This document shows positions 36,432-45,304 of a stretch of DNA of 64,000 bases, in pieces. The stretch is from assembly GCA_965119215.1 (NCBI GenBank), contig CBCPKK010000017.1, forward strand, positions 99,026 through 163,025, written 5' to 3'. Numbering within the stretch: the first letter of the stretch is position 1; each line of letters begins with the position of its first letter. A program made the translations under genes and the position numbers. The DNA is from Buttiauxella sp965119215 (GTDB lineage Bacteria > Pseudomonadota > Gammaproteobacteria > Enterobacterales > Enterobacteriaceae). Under the pieces are notes generated by a model. It had not been told where the DNA came from. It saw only the letters and a list, made by a program, of their open reading frames with translations, and did no database searches.

Positions 36432-36454
36432 AACCTGCCCGCTGCGGGCAGGTT
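36432..36454 (+). repeat. Strong GC hairpin between hisJ and hisQ
   Basis: AACCTGCCCGC (36432-36442) pairs perfectly with GCGGGCAGGTT (36444-36454). The hairpin sits where Salmonella has its REP element. It may stabilise the hisJ 3' end and lower expression of the downstream membrane genes. No T run follows. Confidence 0.75.
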
Positions 36455-36489
36455 AAGTTTGTGCAGACACTGACGACAGGATACGCACC

Positions 36490-37176
36490 ATGCTGTACGG
36501 TTTTTCAGAAGTCATATTTAAAGGGGCGATCGTCACGCTGGAACTGGCGCTAAGCTCCGTTGTCCTCGCCGTTATTATTGGCCTGGTGGGAGCTGGTGCT
36601 AAGTTATCCAAAAACCGCCCGTTAGCCATTTTGTTTGAAGGTTACACCACGCTGATTCGTGGCGTGCCCGATCTGGTGTTGATGCTGCTGATTTTCTACG
36701 GCCTGCAAATGGCGCTCAACGTGTTAACCGACTCTATTGGTGCGGCTCAGTTTGATATCGACCCAATGGTCGCCGGTATCATTACGCTCGGTTTTATCTA
36801 CGGTGCCTATTTTACCGAAACTTTCCGCGGTGCTTTTATGGCCGTGCCAACAGGGCATATCGAAGCGGCTACCGCCTTTGGCTTTACCGGTTCGCAAACT
36901 TTCCGCCGTATTCTCTTCCCGGCCATGATGCGCTATGCGTTACCAGGCATTGGTAACAACTGGCAGGTCATTTTAAAAGCCACCGCACTGGTGTCTTTGT
37001 TAGGGTTGGAAGATGTGGTTAAAGCCACGCAGCTGGCAGGTAAAAGCACCTGGCAGCCGTTCTACTTTGCGATTGTGGCTGGGATCATTTACCTGTTCTT
37101 TACCACGGTATCGAACGGCGTATTGCTCTGGCTTGAACGCCGTTACTCTGTTGGCGTGAAGAGGGCAGACCTATGA
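36490..37176 (+). CDS. hisQ: HisQ, basic amino acid ABC transporter permease
   Basis: The 228-residue membrane protein has about five helices and the permease EAA-type loop PTGHIEAATAFGFTGSQTF. It pairs with HisM to form the channel used by ArgT and HisJ. GACAGGAT precedes the ATG. Its stop overlaps the hisM start by four bases. Confidence 0.97.
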   Translation: MLYGFSEVIFKGAIVTLELALSSVVLAVIIGLVGAGAKLSKNRPLAILFEGYTTLIRGVPDLVLMLLIFYGLQMALNVLTDSIGAAQFDIDPMVAGIITLGFIYGAYFTETFRGAFMAVPTGHIEAATAFGFTGSQTFRRILFPAMMRYALPGIGNNWQVILKATALVSLLGLEDVVKATQLAGKSTWQPFYFAIVAGIIYLFFTTVSNGVLLWLERRYSVGVKRADL

Positions 37177-37889
37177 TCGATATTATTCAGGAATACTGGA
37201 AAGCGCTGCTGTGGACTGACGGCTACCGCTTGACCGGGGTTGCCATCACGCTGTGGTTGTTGATTTCTTCTGTGGTGATGGGCGGGATTCTGGCGTTGTT
37301 TCTGGCCATTGGTCGCGTATCAAGCAACAAGTTTATCGCCTTCCCAATCTGGCTGTTCACCTACATTTTCCGTGGCACACCGCTGTATGTGCAATTGCTG
37401 GTGTTCTATTCCGGCATGTATACGCTGGAAGTGGTAAAAGGCACCGTGCTGCTGAACGAATTTTTCCGCAGCGGTTTGAATTGTACCATCCTGGCTTTGA
37501 CGCTAAATACCTGCGCCTATACCACTGAAATCTTTGCCGGGGCGATTCGTTCGGTACCGCATGGCGAAATTGAAGCGGGCCGTGCGTATGGTTTCTCGCC
37601 ATTCAAAATGTACCGCTGCATTATTTTGCCTTCGGCATTGCGAATTGCGCTACCTGCGTACAGCAACGAAGTCATTTTGATGCTGCACTCCACGGCGCTG
37701 GCGTTTACTGCCACAGTGCCGGATCTGCTGAAGATCGCCCGTGATATCAACTCCGCAACCTACCAGCCGTTTACCGCCTTCGGTATTGCTGCGGTGTTGT
37801 ACCTGTGTATTTCGTATGTGCTAATTAGATTGTTCCGCAAGGCTGAGCAACGCTGGTTGCAGCATATTAAACCAAGCTCAACACATTGA
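37173..37889 (+). CDS. hisM: HisM, basic amino acid ABC transporter permease
   Basis: The 238-residue protein has five predicted membrane helices and the EAA loop SVPHGEIEAGRAYGFSPFKM that contacts HisP. It forms the HisQMP2 complex in the inner membrane. It overlaps hisQ by ATGA and is followed by hisP after 10 bases. Confidence 0.97.
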   Translation: MIDIIQEYWKALLWTDGYRLTGVAITLWLLISSVVMGGILALFLAIGRVSSNKFIAFPIWLFTYIFRGTPLYVQLLVFYSGMYTLEVVKGTVLLNEFFRSGLNCTILALTLNTCAYTTEIFAGAIRSVPHGEIEAGRAYGFSPFKMYRCIILPSALRIALPAYSNEVILMLHSTALAFTATVPDLLKIARDINSATYQPFTAFGIAAVLYLCISYVLIRLFRKAEQRWLQHIKPSSTH

Positions 37890-37899
37890 GTGTTCAATC

Positions 37900-38673
37900 A
37901 TGACTGATAAAAAATTAAGCGTTACCGACCTGCACAAGCGCTACGGCCAACATGAAGTGCTTAAAGGTGTCTCTTTAAAGGCCAATGCTGGGGATGTGAT
38001 AAGCATTATTGGTTCATCGGGTTCCGGGAAAAGTACGTTTTTGCGCTGCATTAACTTCCTTGAAAAACCGAGTGAAGGGACGATTGTCGTCAATAACCAG
38101 AACATTAACCTGGTGCGCGATACTGACGGGCAGCTAAAAGTTGCCGATAAAAATCAGCTTCGTTTGCTGCGTACGCGCCTGACGATGGTGTTCCAGCACT
38201 TCAACTTGTGGAGCCACATGACGGTGCTGGAAAACGTCATGGAAGCACCGATTCAGGTGCTGGGTTTGAGCAAGCTGGAAGCAAAAGAGCGAGCAATTAA
38301 ATACCTGGCGAAAGTCGGTATTGATGAACGCCAGCAGGCGAAATATCCCGTGCATCTTTCTGGTGGCCAGCAACAGCGTGTATCAATCGCTCGTGCGCTT
38401 GCCATGGAACCGGAAGTGCTGCTGTTCGACGAACCAACTTCCGCGCTAGACCCGGAACTGGTGGGTGAAGTGCTGCGTATTATGCAGAAGCTCGCCGAAG
38501 AGGGGAAAACCATGGTGGTGGTCACGCATGAGATGGACTTTGCGCGTCACGTTTCAAACCATGTCATTTTCCTGCATCAGGGTTTAATCGAAGAAGAAGG
38601 GACGCCGGAAGAGTTATTTGGCAATCCTAAGAGCGCTCGTTTGCAGCAGTTCCTTTCTGGATCGCTGAAGTAA
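37900..38673 (+). CDS. hisP: HisP, ATPase of the histidine/LAO transporter
   Basis: The 257-residue ABC ATPase has Walker A GSSGSGKSTF, signature LSGGQQQRVSIARAL, Walker B VLLFDEPTSALDPE, and the H-loop VVTHEMDFARH. Its length equals that of E. coli HisP. It powers uptake of histidine, lysine, arginine and ornithine and is the last gene of the operon. Confidence 0.98.
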   Translation: MTDKKLSVTDLHKRYGQHEVLKGVSLKANAGDVISIIGSSGSGKSTFLRCINFLEKPSEGTIVVNNQNINLVRDTDGQLKVADKNQLRLLRTRLTMVFQHFNLWSHMTVLENVMEAPIQVLGLSKLEAKERAIKYLAKVGIDERQQAKYPVHLSGGQQQRVSIARALAMEPEVLLFDEPTSALDPELVGEVLRIMQKLAEEGKTMVVVTHEMDFARHVSNHVIFLHQGLIEEEGTPEELFGNPKSARLQQFLSGSLK

Positions 38674-38680
38674 AATCAAA

Positions 38681-38705
38681 CTCCCGCCGTTTATCGCGGC
38701 GGGAG
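38681..38705. terminator. Hairpin between hisP and yfcH
   Basis: CTCCCGCCG (38681-38689) pairs perfectly with CGGCGGGAG (38697-38705). It lies between convergent genes. T runs are poor on both sides, so it may act as a roadblock more than a strong terminator. Confidence 0.65.
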
Positions 38706-38713
38706 ATAAGTAT

Positions 38714-39607
38714 CTAGTGCACCACATCCCCAAGTGCTTCTTCCAGTTCGTACCAACGGAAGCCAAATCCAGACTCTTCAAGCCGTTTGGGCAATGCCCG
38801 TTGACCACCCAGCACCAACACCGAAGACTCCCCCATCATCAGTTTGACTGCCGTTGCTGGTGCACGCATGAATGCCGGGCGATTTAACACCTGGCCCAGC
38901 GCGTGGGAGAACTGTTCGTTGCGTACCGGGTAGGGCGAAACCATATTAAATGGCCCGCGCAAATCATTGTTCAGCAGCCAGAGAATGCCGTTGAGCATAT
39001 CGTCGATGTGAATCCAGGCCAGATACTGGCGGCCTGAACCCATCGGGCCGCCCAGGCCTAAGCGGAAGATGGGCAACAGCTTTGCCAGAATCCCACCTTT
39101 TGGAGCCAGTACCACACCGGTACGCAGCAGGCAAACGCGCGTATGTTCGGTTTGCGCGCCACAGGCGATTTGCTCCCAGCGGGCGCAGAGTTTATGGGTA
39201 AATTCGTTATGCGGAGGCTCGTCTTCGTTGACGACGACTTCACCGAGGTCGCCGTAATATCCGGCAGCCGAGCCAGAAATGAACACTGATGGCGGCGTCT
39301 GGCTTGCTTTAAACATCTCGACCAGGCGTTCGGTGATTTGCCAGCGGCTTTGGCACAGGCGCTGTTTTTGCGCCTGGGTCCAACGCTTATCGGCAATTGG
39401 CTCACCAGCCAGATTGATGACGGCATCAAACCCATCGAGATTAGGATGCTCACTGAGCCCTTTCCATAGCGTGACCTGAGCATCAAGCCGTGTACGAGCT
39501 TTGTCGGGGTTTCTTGTCACCACGGTGACATCGTGCCCTAATTCCAACAAACGTGGCACCAGATGGCTGCCAATCAACCCTGTTCCGCCGGTAATCAGTA
39601 TCCGCAT
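38714..39607 (-). CDS. yfcH: YfcH, NAD(P)-dependent epimerase-like protein (SDR39U1 type)
   Basis: The 297-residue protein (same as E. coli) starts MRILITGGTGLIGSHLVPRL, with the GxxGxxG nucleotide loop. It has INLAGEPIADKRWT and the short-chain reductase segment SGSAAGYYGDLGEVVV. Its reaction is unknown; relatives affect cell division when missing. I chose the ATG at 39607, six bases after GGGAG; an ATG two codons upstream touches that GGAG. Confidence 0.93.
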   Translation of the reverse strand: MRILITGGTGLIGSHLVPRLLELGHDVTVVTRNPDKARTRLDAQVTLWKGLSEHPNLDGFDAVINLAGEPIADKRWTQAQKQRLCQSRWQITERLVEMFKASQTPPSVFISGSAAGYYGDLGEVVVNEDEPPHNEFTHKLCARWEQIACGAQTEHTRVCLLRTGVVLAPKGGILAKLLPIFRLGLGGPMGSGRQYLAWIHIDDMLNGILWLLNNDLRGPFNMVSPYPVRNEQFSHALGQVLNRPAFMRAPATAVKLMMGESSVLVLGGQRALPKRLEESGFGFRWYELEEALGDVVH

Positions 39608-39629
39608 GCTCATCTCCCGCCGTCTTCGC

Positions 39630-39998
39630 TTACCTACGCCAACCCATAGTCATTGATACCGAGTCGGCATAACGCAGCGCATGAAGTTTATCTATTTCTA
39701 CTTCAGCATAAGATACCCACGGATGGTCGCATGCGATATCGAGCACATCCTGAGTTAATTTTTCCAACAAAGAGAAGCGATTATTCTCAACCAACTGAAT
39801 GATTTTTTTAGTGATGGTGCGGTAATTCAGCGCATCGTTGATGTCTTCGCTGGCGCGCGCTCTGTCTGCCTGATAATGAATAGCGACGTTAATAACGATA
39901 TCCTGGCGATTGACGATCTCTTCTTCCTTGATACCGATGAAAGTACGCAGGCGTAAGTTTTTGATTCTAATAATCGCGTCTGGTTGTGGGGATGACAT
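39630..39998 (-). CDS. folX: FolX, dihydroneopterin triphosphate 2'-epimerase
   Basis: The 122-residue protein starts MSSPQPDAIIRIKNLRLRTF and has FIGIKEEEIVNRQDIVINV, typical of the FolB/FolX fold, with LLEKLTQDVLDI. It epimerises dihydroneopterin triphosphate to the monapterin series. GGAGGAAA precedes the ATG at 39998; a longer reading to 40091 is not conserved. It is in an apparent operon yfcG-folX-yfcH on the minus strand. Confidence 0.94.
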   Translation of the reverse strand: MSSPQPDAIIRIKNLRLRTFIGIKEEEIVNRQDIVINVAIHYQADRARASEDINDALNYRTITKKIIQLVENNRFSLLEKLTQDVLDIACDHPWVSYAEVEIDKLHALRYADSVSMTMGWRR

Positions 39999-40090
39999 TG
40001 CAGGTTTCCTCCATGTAGTTATTTTCCAGTCCCAGACTATACCCAAAATGCATGAGGAAAAAAATTGCGCCCATGTCGGGCGCACAGGCA

Positions 40091-40720
40091 TCAGCTTTTC
40101 TGCGCTTGCTCATAAGCCCGTTCGGTGGCCGGACGCGAACGAATGCGCTCAAACCAGTTTTGAACGGCAGGGAAGTGCGCCAGATTGATGCGTTGGCGCT
40201 CGTGCGAAACGGTCCACGGGTAGGTCGCAATATCCGCAATACTGTATTCATTGCCACCAAGCCAAGGGGTTTTCTCCAGCTGTTTATTGAGAACCCCGTA
40301 CAGACGCTGCGTTTCTACCTGATAACGTTCGATGGCATAGGGAACCGGCTGCGGAGCGAAGTGATTAAAGTGATGATTCTGGCCGAGCATCGGGCCAAAG
40401 CCGCCCACTTGCCAGAATAACCATTGCAGCGTGTGGGCGCGTTCGCGCAGATCTTTGCTGAGGAGTTCGTTGGTCTTTTCTGCCAGATAAAGCAAGATTT
40501 CACCTGATTCAAACAAGCTCAATGGGCCGCCGCCATCCACAGGGTGCCTGTCGATAATTGCCGGAATTTTATTGTTGGGGGAAATTGCCAAAAAGGCAGG
40601 CTGAAACTGATCTCCTTTGCCAATATCAATACGATGAAGGGTGTAGTCCAGGCCAGCTTCTTCCAGAAATAGCGTGATTTTATGGCCGTTGGGTGTCGGT
40701 GCATAGTAAAGGTCAATCAT
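40091..40720 (-). CDS. yfcG: YfcG, GST-like disulfide-bond oxidoreductase
   Basis: The 209-residue protein begins MIDLYYAPTPNGHKITLFLEE, the YfcG active-site region with Thr/Asn in place of cysteine. It has the glutathione-binding SPNNKIPAI and SLFESGEILLYLAEK. E. coli YfcG (215 residues) is a glutathione-dependent disulfide reductase. The C-terminus is slightly shorter here. It is divergent from yfcF. Confidence 0.95.
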   Translation of the reverse strand: MIDLYYAPTPNGHKITLFLEEAGLDYTLHRIDIGKGDQFQPAFLAISPNNKIPAIIDRHPVDGGGPLSLFESGEILLYLAEKTNELLSKDLRERAHTLQWLFWQVGGFGPMLGQNHHFNHFAPQPVPYAIERYQVETQRLYGVLNKQLEKTPWLGGNEYSIADIATYPWTVSHERQRINLAHFPAVQNWFERIRSRPATERAYEQAQKS

Positions 40721-40873
40721 GTGATTTCCATCCTGATAGGCATCTTTTTCGTAAACCTATGGAGTATAGACTTTTTGAAAAACTATCCTTCGTAGATGAG
40801 TTTTGCTCAAGTGACAGCCACAATTTTTCGCTATATGTTCAATAGCCTGGAACAGCTAAATCATGGGGATATT

Positions 40874-41518
40874 ATGAGCCAACCGACAATGACACTGTGG
40901 TCAGATGCTAATTTTTTTAGCCCGTACGTGATGTCCGTTTATGTTGCCCTAAAAGAAAAGGGGCTCAGTTTTACCCTGCAAACCATTGACCTGAACAGCG
41001 GGCAACATCTGCAACCTGGCTGGAAAGGTTATGACCTCACGCGCCGCGTTCCCACTTTAGCGGTCGACGACTTCTTGCTGAGTGAATCTTCCGCCATTGA
41101 TGAATATCTTGAAGAACGTTTCGCGCCGCCGACCTGGGAGCGTATTTATCCGCACGATCTGGAAAAGCGTGCCCGGGCGAGACAAATCCAGGCCTGGATA
41201 CGCAGCGATTTAATGTCGATTCGTGAAGAGCGCTCAACCGACGTGGTTTTTGCAGGGGTGAAGAAGCCACCGCTGACAGAACGAGGGCAGGCTGCTGCAC
41301 AAAAACTGATAGATACGGTGGAAGGTCTATTACCTGTTGGCCAGCAAAATCTTTTTGGCGAGTGGTCGATTGCCGACACTGACCTTGCGTTAATGCTGAA
41401 TCGCCTGGTTCTCAACGGTGATGACGTTCCAGAACGCCTGGCAGAATACGCAGACTTCCAGTGGCAGAGAGCCTCCGTGCAGCGTTTTCTGGCACTTTCC
41501 GCAAAGCATTCTGGCTGA
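40874..41518 (+). CDS. yfcF: YfcF, glutathione S-transferase
   Basis: The 214-residue protein has the E. coli length. It starts MSQPTMTLWSDANFFSPYVM and has RRVPTLAVDDFLLSESSAID, the GST thioredoxin-fold glutathione site, and ADTDLALMLNRLV in the helical domain. YfcF contributes to resistance to peroxide in E. coli. I used the ATG at 40874 with GGGGAT upstream; the longer reading from 40796 is not conserved. Confidence 0.95.
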   Translation: MSQPTMTLWSDANFFSPYVMSVYVALKEKGLSFTLQTIDLNSGQHLQPGWKGYDLTRRVPTLAVDDFLLSESSAIDEYLEERFAPPTWERIYPHDLEKRARARQIQAWIRSDLMSIREERSTDVVFAGVKKPPLTERGQAAAQKLIDTVEGLLPVGQQNLFGEWSIADTDLALMLNRLVLNGDDVPERLAEYADFQWQRASVQRFLALSAKHSG

Positions 41519-41574
41519 CTGGCACCATAATTCGCTATGATCGTTCCGCTTATCATTAACAGGAATAGGGTTTT

Positions 41575-42126
41575 ATGAAGCTGATGTTTGCCTCGGATAT
41601 TCATGGTTCGCTGCCCGCTACAGAACAGGTACTGGCGCATTTTGAGCGCAGTGGCGCGAAATGGCTGATATTACTGGGTGATGTGCTGAACCACGGGCCG
41701 CGTAACGCGCTCCCGGCAGGCTACAATCCAGGTGCAGTTGCGGAACGGTTTAACAGTATTGCAGACAAGATTATTGCGGTACGCGGGAACTGCGACAGCG
41801 AAGTTGACCAGATGCTGCTCCACTTTCCAATAACCGCTCCCTGGCAGCAGATATTGATGGATGACCAGCGTTTATTCGTGACGCATGGGCATTTGTACAA
41901 CCCTGATAAATTGCCTCCGCTGGCAGAAAACGACGTTCTGGTTTTTGGTCATACCCATATTCCATTGGCCGAAAAGCAAGAGACGGTTTATCTCTTTAAT
42001 CCTGGCTCTGTGAGTATCCCTAAAGGTGGATTTGATGCGAGTTACGGCATGCTAAACGATGGTGTTCTGAGCGTTCACGCACTGAATAACGATGGGGTTA
42101 TTGCACAGGTCGAGATTACCCCGTAA
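41575..42126 (+). CDS. yfcE: YfcE, metallophosphodiesterase
   Basis: The 183-residue metallophosphoesterase has all motifs in order: FASDIHGSLPA, LLGDVLNHGPRN, AVRGNCDSEVD, THGHLYNP and FGHTHIPLAEK. E. coli YfcE is a manganese-dependent phosphodiesterase on artificial substrates; the natural one is unknown. AGGAATAGGG lies before the start. Confidence 0.95.
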   Translation: MKLMFASDIHGSLPATEQVLAHFERSGAKWLILLGDVLNHGPRNALPAGYNPGAVAERFNSIADKIIAVRGNCDSEVDQMLLHFPITAPWQQILMDDQRLFVTHGHLYNPDKLPPLAENDVLVFGHTHIPLAEKQETVYLFNPGSVSIPKGGFDASYGMLNDGVLSVHALNNDGVIAQVEITP

Positions 42127-42183
42127 CTTACCGCTAGTTAAACTTATAACGCGCCAAAGAGCGCCCTGAATAAGGTTTCCCCG

Positions 42184-42729
42184 ATGGTGGAACAGAGTCA
42201 TTTTGTTGGCATGGAATGGGTAGACATTGTCAATGAAGACAATGAAGTAATCGCGCAGGCAAGCCGTGAGCAAATGCGCGCGCAGCGCTTACGTCATCGC
42301 GCAACCTATATTGTGGTACACGATGGTATGGGTAAGATTTTGGTGCAGCGCCGCACTGAAACCAAAGACTTTATGCCCGGAATGTTAGATGCCACCGCAG
42401 GCGGCGTGGTTCAGGCCGACGAGCAATTGCTGGACTCCGCACGCCGTGAGGCCGAAGAAGAGTTGGGTATTGCGGGTGTGCCATTTGCCGAGCATGGTCA
42501 GTTCTACTTTGAAGACGCCAACTGTCGCGTTTGGGGAAGCCTGTTTAGCTGCGTTTCTCATGGCCCGTTTGCGTTGCAGGAAGAAGAAGTGAGTGAAGTG
42601 AGTTGGATGTCGCCGGAAGAGATAACCGCGCGCTGTGACGACTTTACACCAGACTCCCTGAAAGCACTGGCGCTGTGGATGACCCGCAACGCTAAAAATG
42701 AATCCCAGCACACCGCTGCTGCTGAGTAG
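42184..42729 (+). CDS. yfcD: YfcD, Nudix hydrolase
   Basis: The 181-residue protein contains the Nudix box, starting GGVVQADEQLLDSARREAEE and ending LGI, at about residues 79-101. It starts VEQSHFVGMEWVDIVNEDNE after Met. It resembles the isopentenyl-diphosphate isomerase-like Nudix subgroup, but the substrate is unknown. It is the last conserved-core gene before the pentitol island. Confidence 0.95.
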   Translation: MVEQSHFVGMEWVDIVNEDNEVIAQASREQMRAQRLRHRATYIVVHDGMGKILVQRRTETKDFMPGMLDATAGGVVQADEQLLDSARREAEEELGIAGVPFAEHGQFYFEDANCRVWGSLFSCVSHGPFALQEEEVSEVSWMSPEEITARCDDFTPDSLKALALWMTRNAKNESQHTAAAE

Positions 42730-42747
42730 TTCATTGAGCCTTTACTG

Positions 42748-42772
42748 ACCCCGGAGCATCAGCCTCCGGGGT
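42748..42772. terminator. Hairpin between yfcD and rbtK
   Basis: ACCCCGGAG (42748-42756) pairs with CTCCGGGGT (42764-42772) around a 7-nt loop. It separates convergent yfcD and rbtK and marks the left edge of the pentitol island. Confidence 0.72.
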
Positions 42773-42789
42773 TCAGTTCCCCCGCAAAT

Positions 42790-44409
42790 TTAATGATCGC
42801 GCATCGCCTTAACGGTTTGCTGTAATAGCTTATAGCTTTCATAGCGTGCCAGGTGTGTCTGGCGATATGATTCTTGGGGTTCAAATTGCCTGTCTAACTT
42901 CGTCATCAATTTCATAGCCTCAGGCACAGTCGATGCCACATTCCCGGCTACCGCTCCCAAAATCGCTGAGCCTAGCAGTACCGGTTCGCTGCATTTCGTG
43001 GTGATGATCGGCAAGTCACAGGCATCAGCCAATAGTTGGCGTACCAAGGGATGCTGACCTGCACCACCGCTGATAACAATCTTATCGGTCTTTACCCCTT
43101 GCTGATGTTGTGCCTCGATGATCTGGCGTAGCCCGTAACCGATACCGCATAATCCGGCGACATACAGCGCAACCAGATTGTCCAGAGAGCGTTCCATACC
43201 TAAACCAGCAATAACGGCTCTGGCCTGAGGATCGGCAAACGGTGCTCGGTTACCTAAAAACTCAGGGACGACATGAACACCGCGAGCCAGCTCGATGGCG
43301 TGAGAAGGATCGGTAATTTTCGCCAGAGCAAGATCGGCAAGATACACCGGTAATGGGATATTAAGCGCTTGCGCCTGTTCTTTTGCCTCATGAGCCGCAG
43401 GATGGAAACTCGCGAGCTGATCGATAGCCGCACCGGCCGCACTCTGACCCCCCTCGCTTAACCACATACCTGGAACCATTGCTGAATAATACGGGCCCCA
43501 AACTCCGGGAATATAGACCGGTTTTTCGGTGGAAGTCATGGTGCAGGCTGAAGTACCAAAAACCCAGGCAAGATTGTGCAGCGCGCCATTATCGACGCCC
43601 GCCGTGCCAATTCCCCCGGCGTGTGCATCAATCATTCCGATGGCGACAGGCGTACCGACAGGTAGACCCATTTCATCCGCTGCTGCAACGCTAAGGCCTT
43701 TTCCGCAAGGCGTTCCCGGCTCCTTGATGTGCTGACCGATACGGACAAAATCCTCATCCGCCAGTTCATTAAGGCCAATGGTGTGGAAATAGTCCGGGTC
43801 CCAGCGTTTTTCATGCGCCAGGTAAGTCCATTTGCAGGTCACAGTACAGGTCGAGCGAGCTAAATCGCCCGTAGAGCGCCAGGTAAGAAAGTCTGCCAGG
43901 TCGAAGAATTGCCACGCATTATCATAAACTTCTCGACGATTTTCCTTCAGCCACAGGAGCTTCGGCGTTTCCATTTCTGGTGAAATTTTCCCGCCGACAT
44001 ATTGTAATACCGGGTGTTGCGTTTCGTTTATGCGCTCTGCTTGCTCGGTGGCGCGATGATCCATCCAGACAATAATATTGCGCTCGCTCTCTTTGGCGTC
44101 ACCTACCGGTAGCGGTTCACCATTTTTCCCCAACACAACTAGTGAACAAGTTGCGTCAAAGCCGATGCCGCTTACGCTTGCAGGCTTAACACCGGCCGCG
44201 CTGACGGCCTTGCGAACGCTCTGGCATACAGCCTGCCAGATTTCATTACTGGACTGCTCAACTTTACTGCCTGCGCTGCGAAAGGTGGTAATCGGCCGGG
44301 TTGCGTGAGCCAGCAGGTGACCTGAAAGATCGAAAACCCCTGCGCGTACACTTCCTGATCCGACATCTACGCCGATGATGGTACTTTTTTCTACAGTTTC
44401 ACTTTTCAT
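42790..44409 (-). CDS. rbtK: RbtK, D-ribulokinase (FGGY family)
   Basis: The 539-residue FGGY kinase starts its ATP-binding phosphate-1 motif at IGVDVGSGSVRAGVF. Further FGGY motifs are GFDATCSLVVLG, GMIDAHAGGIGTAG and VISGGAGQHPLVRQLLAD near the C-terminus. Its size and position directly after rbtD indicate the Klebsiella D-ribulokinase, which phosphorylates the D-ribulose made from ribitol. It follows rbtD by 23 bases. No ribitol permease gene follows it here. Confidence 0.9.
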   Translation of the reverse strand: MKSETVEKSTIIGVDVGSGSVRAGVFDLSGHLLAHATRPITTFRSAGSKVEQSSNEIWQAVCQSVRKAVSAAGVKPASVSGIGFDATCSLVVLGKNGEPLPVGDAKESERNIIVWMDHRATEQAERINETQHPVLQYVGGKISPEMETPKLLWLKENRREVYDNAWQFFDLADFLTWRSTGDLARSTCTVTCKWTYLAHEKRWDPDYFHTIGLNELADEDFVRIGQHIKEPGTPCGKGLSVAAADEMGLPVGTPVAIGMIDAHAGGIGTAGVDNGALHNLAWVFGTSACTMTSTEKPVYIPGVWGPYYSAMVPGMWLSEGGQSAAGAAIDQLASFHPAAHEAKEQAQALNIPLPVYLADLALAKITDPSHAIELARGVHVVPEFLGNRAPFADPQARAVIAGLGMERSLDNLVALYVAGLCGIGYGLRQIIEAQHQQGVKTDKIVISGGAGQHPLVRQLLADACDLPIITTKCSEPVLLGSAILGAVAGNVASTVPEAMKLMTKLDRQFEPQESYRQTHLARYESYKLLQQTVKAMRDH

Positions 44410-44432
44410 GTTCGTAACCAGCTCCCCTGGAA

Positions 44433-45182
44433 TTACAAATCCACGCTGTTTGGCAGGATGACCAGATCGCGAACGGTAACATTCTTATTGCGCGTGACCA
44501 TAAACAGTACGGACTCAGCGACTTCAATGGGTTGCATCAGGCTACCATTTGCCAGCGCTTCTTCCATTTTCTCTTTCGGCCAGTCATCGAGAAGGGCAGT
44601 CACGACCGGCCCTGGCAACACTGCGCCTACGCGTACGCCATACTGTGCAACCTGGCGACGAGTCGAGTGAACAAATGCCTGAACGGCAAATTTTGACGCG
44701 GTATAAATTGGCTCCCAGATAACCGGAACGACACCCGCAATAGAGCTGGTAAAGATGATATCGCCTGACTTTTGTGCAATAAGGTGAGGTAGAACGGCGC
44801 GAACGCTGCGGAAGGCTGCGTTAATATTAAGATTGAGTACGCGATCCCAGACATCCGGATCGCCTTCGGCAATTGGGCCGCCAATATAGGCTCCAGCATT
44901 GGCATGAAAAATATCTAAACGTCCGGCCAGTTGCAAAATACCATTAAGAATATTGTCGACCTGCTGTGGTTGCATCAGATCGACGACAAGTGGGAAGGCG
45001 TTGTCACCCATTTCCGCCGTCAGTTTTTTCAGTTTTTCGCCGTCGCGGTCAATCAGTACAACTTTAGCGCCTGCGGCCAGTAAAGTTCTGGCACATTCGA
45101 GGCCAATACCGGAAGCTGCACCTGTGATGGCAGCGACTTTGCCGCTAAGCGAGCTATTCATAGAGGGTAAGGCGTTTTTCAT
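44433..45182 (-). CDS. rbtD: RbtD, ribitol 2-dehydrogenase
   Basis: The 249-residue short-chain dehydrogenase has the cofactor motif GAASGIGLECA, the NAG segment FHANAGAYIGG and the catalytic YTASK. Length and sequence agree with Klebsiella ribitol dehydrogenase as I remember it, down to the C-terminal ILPNSVDL. It oxidises ribitol to D-ribulose with NAD. I chose the ATG at 45182 with AAGGA upstream; a longer reading enters the operator. It is divergent from rbtR. Confidence 0.95.
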   Translation of the reverse strand: MKNALPSMNSSLSGKVAAITGAASGIGLECARTLLAAGAKVVLIDRDGEKLKKLTAEMGDNAFPLVVDLMQPQQVDNILNGILQLAGRLDIFHANAGAYIGGPIAEGDPDVWDRVLNLNINAAFRSVRAVLPHLIAQKSGDIIFTSSIAGVVPVIWEPIYTASKFAVQAFVHSTRRQVAQYGVRVGAVLPGPVVTALLDDWPKEKMEEALANGSLMQPIEVAESVLFMVTRNKNVTVRDLVILPNSVDL

Positions 45183-45228
45183 TTTATAATCCTTTTCAGT
45201 TGGACATAATTTTGCGGTTTCATAAGTC

Positions 45229-45249
45229 TTGCTCAATCGATAGAGCAGA
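45229..45249. promoter_or_regulatory. Putative RbtR operator in the rbtD/rbtR intergenic region
   Basis: The near-palindrome TGCTCAATCGATAGAGCA (45230-45247) has arms TGCTC and GAGCA around a central CG, the layout typical of LacI-family operators. It lies 47-67 bp upstream of rbtD and 55 bp upstream of rbtR. A near copy is found at 55779-55799. Confidence 0.75.
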
Positions 45250-45304
45250 TTTAGCACCAGATGAAATTTGCAGCAAGCACGATTAAAAACGGAGAGAAAA
45301 ATTT

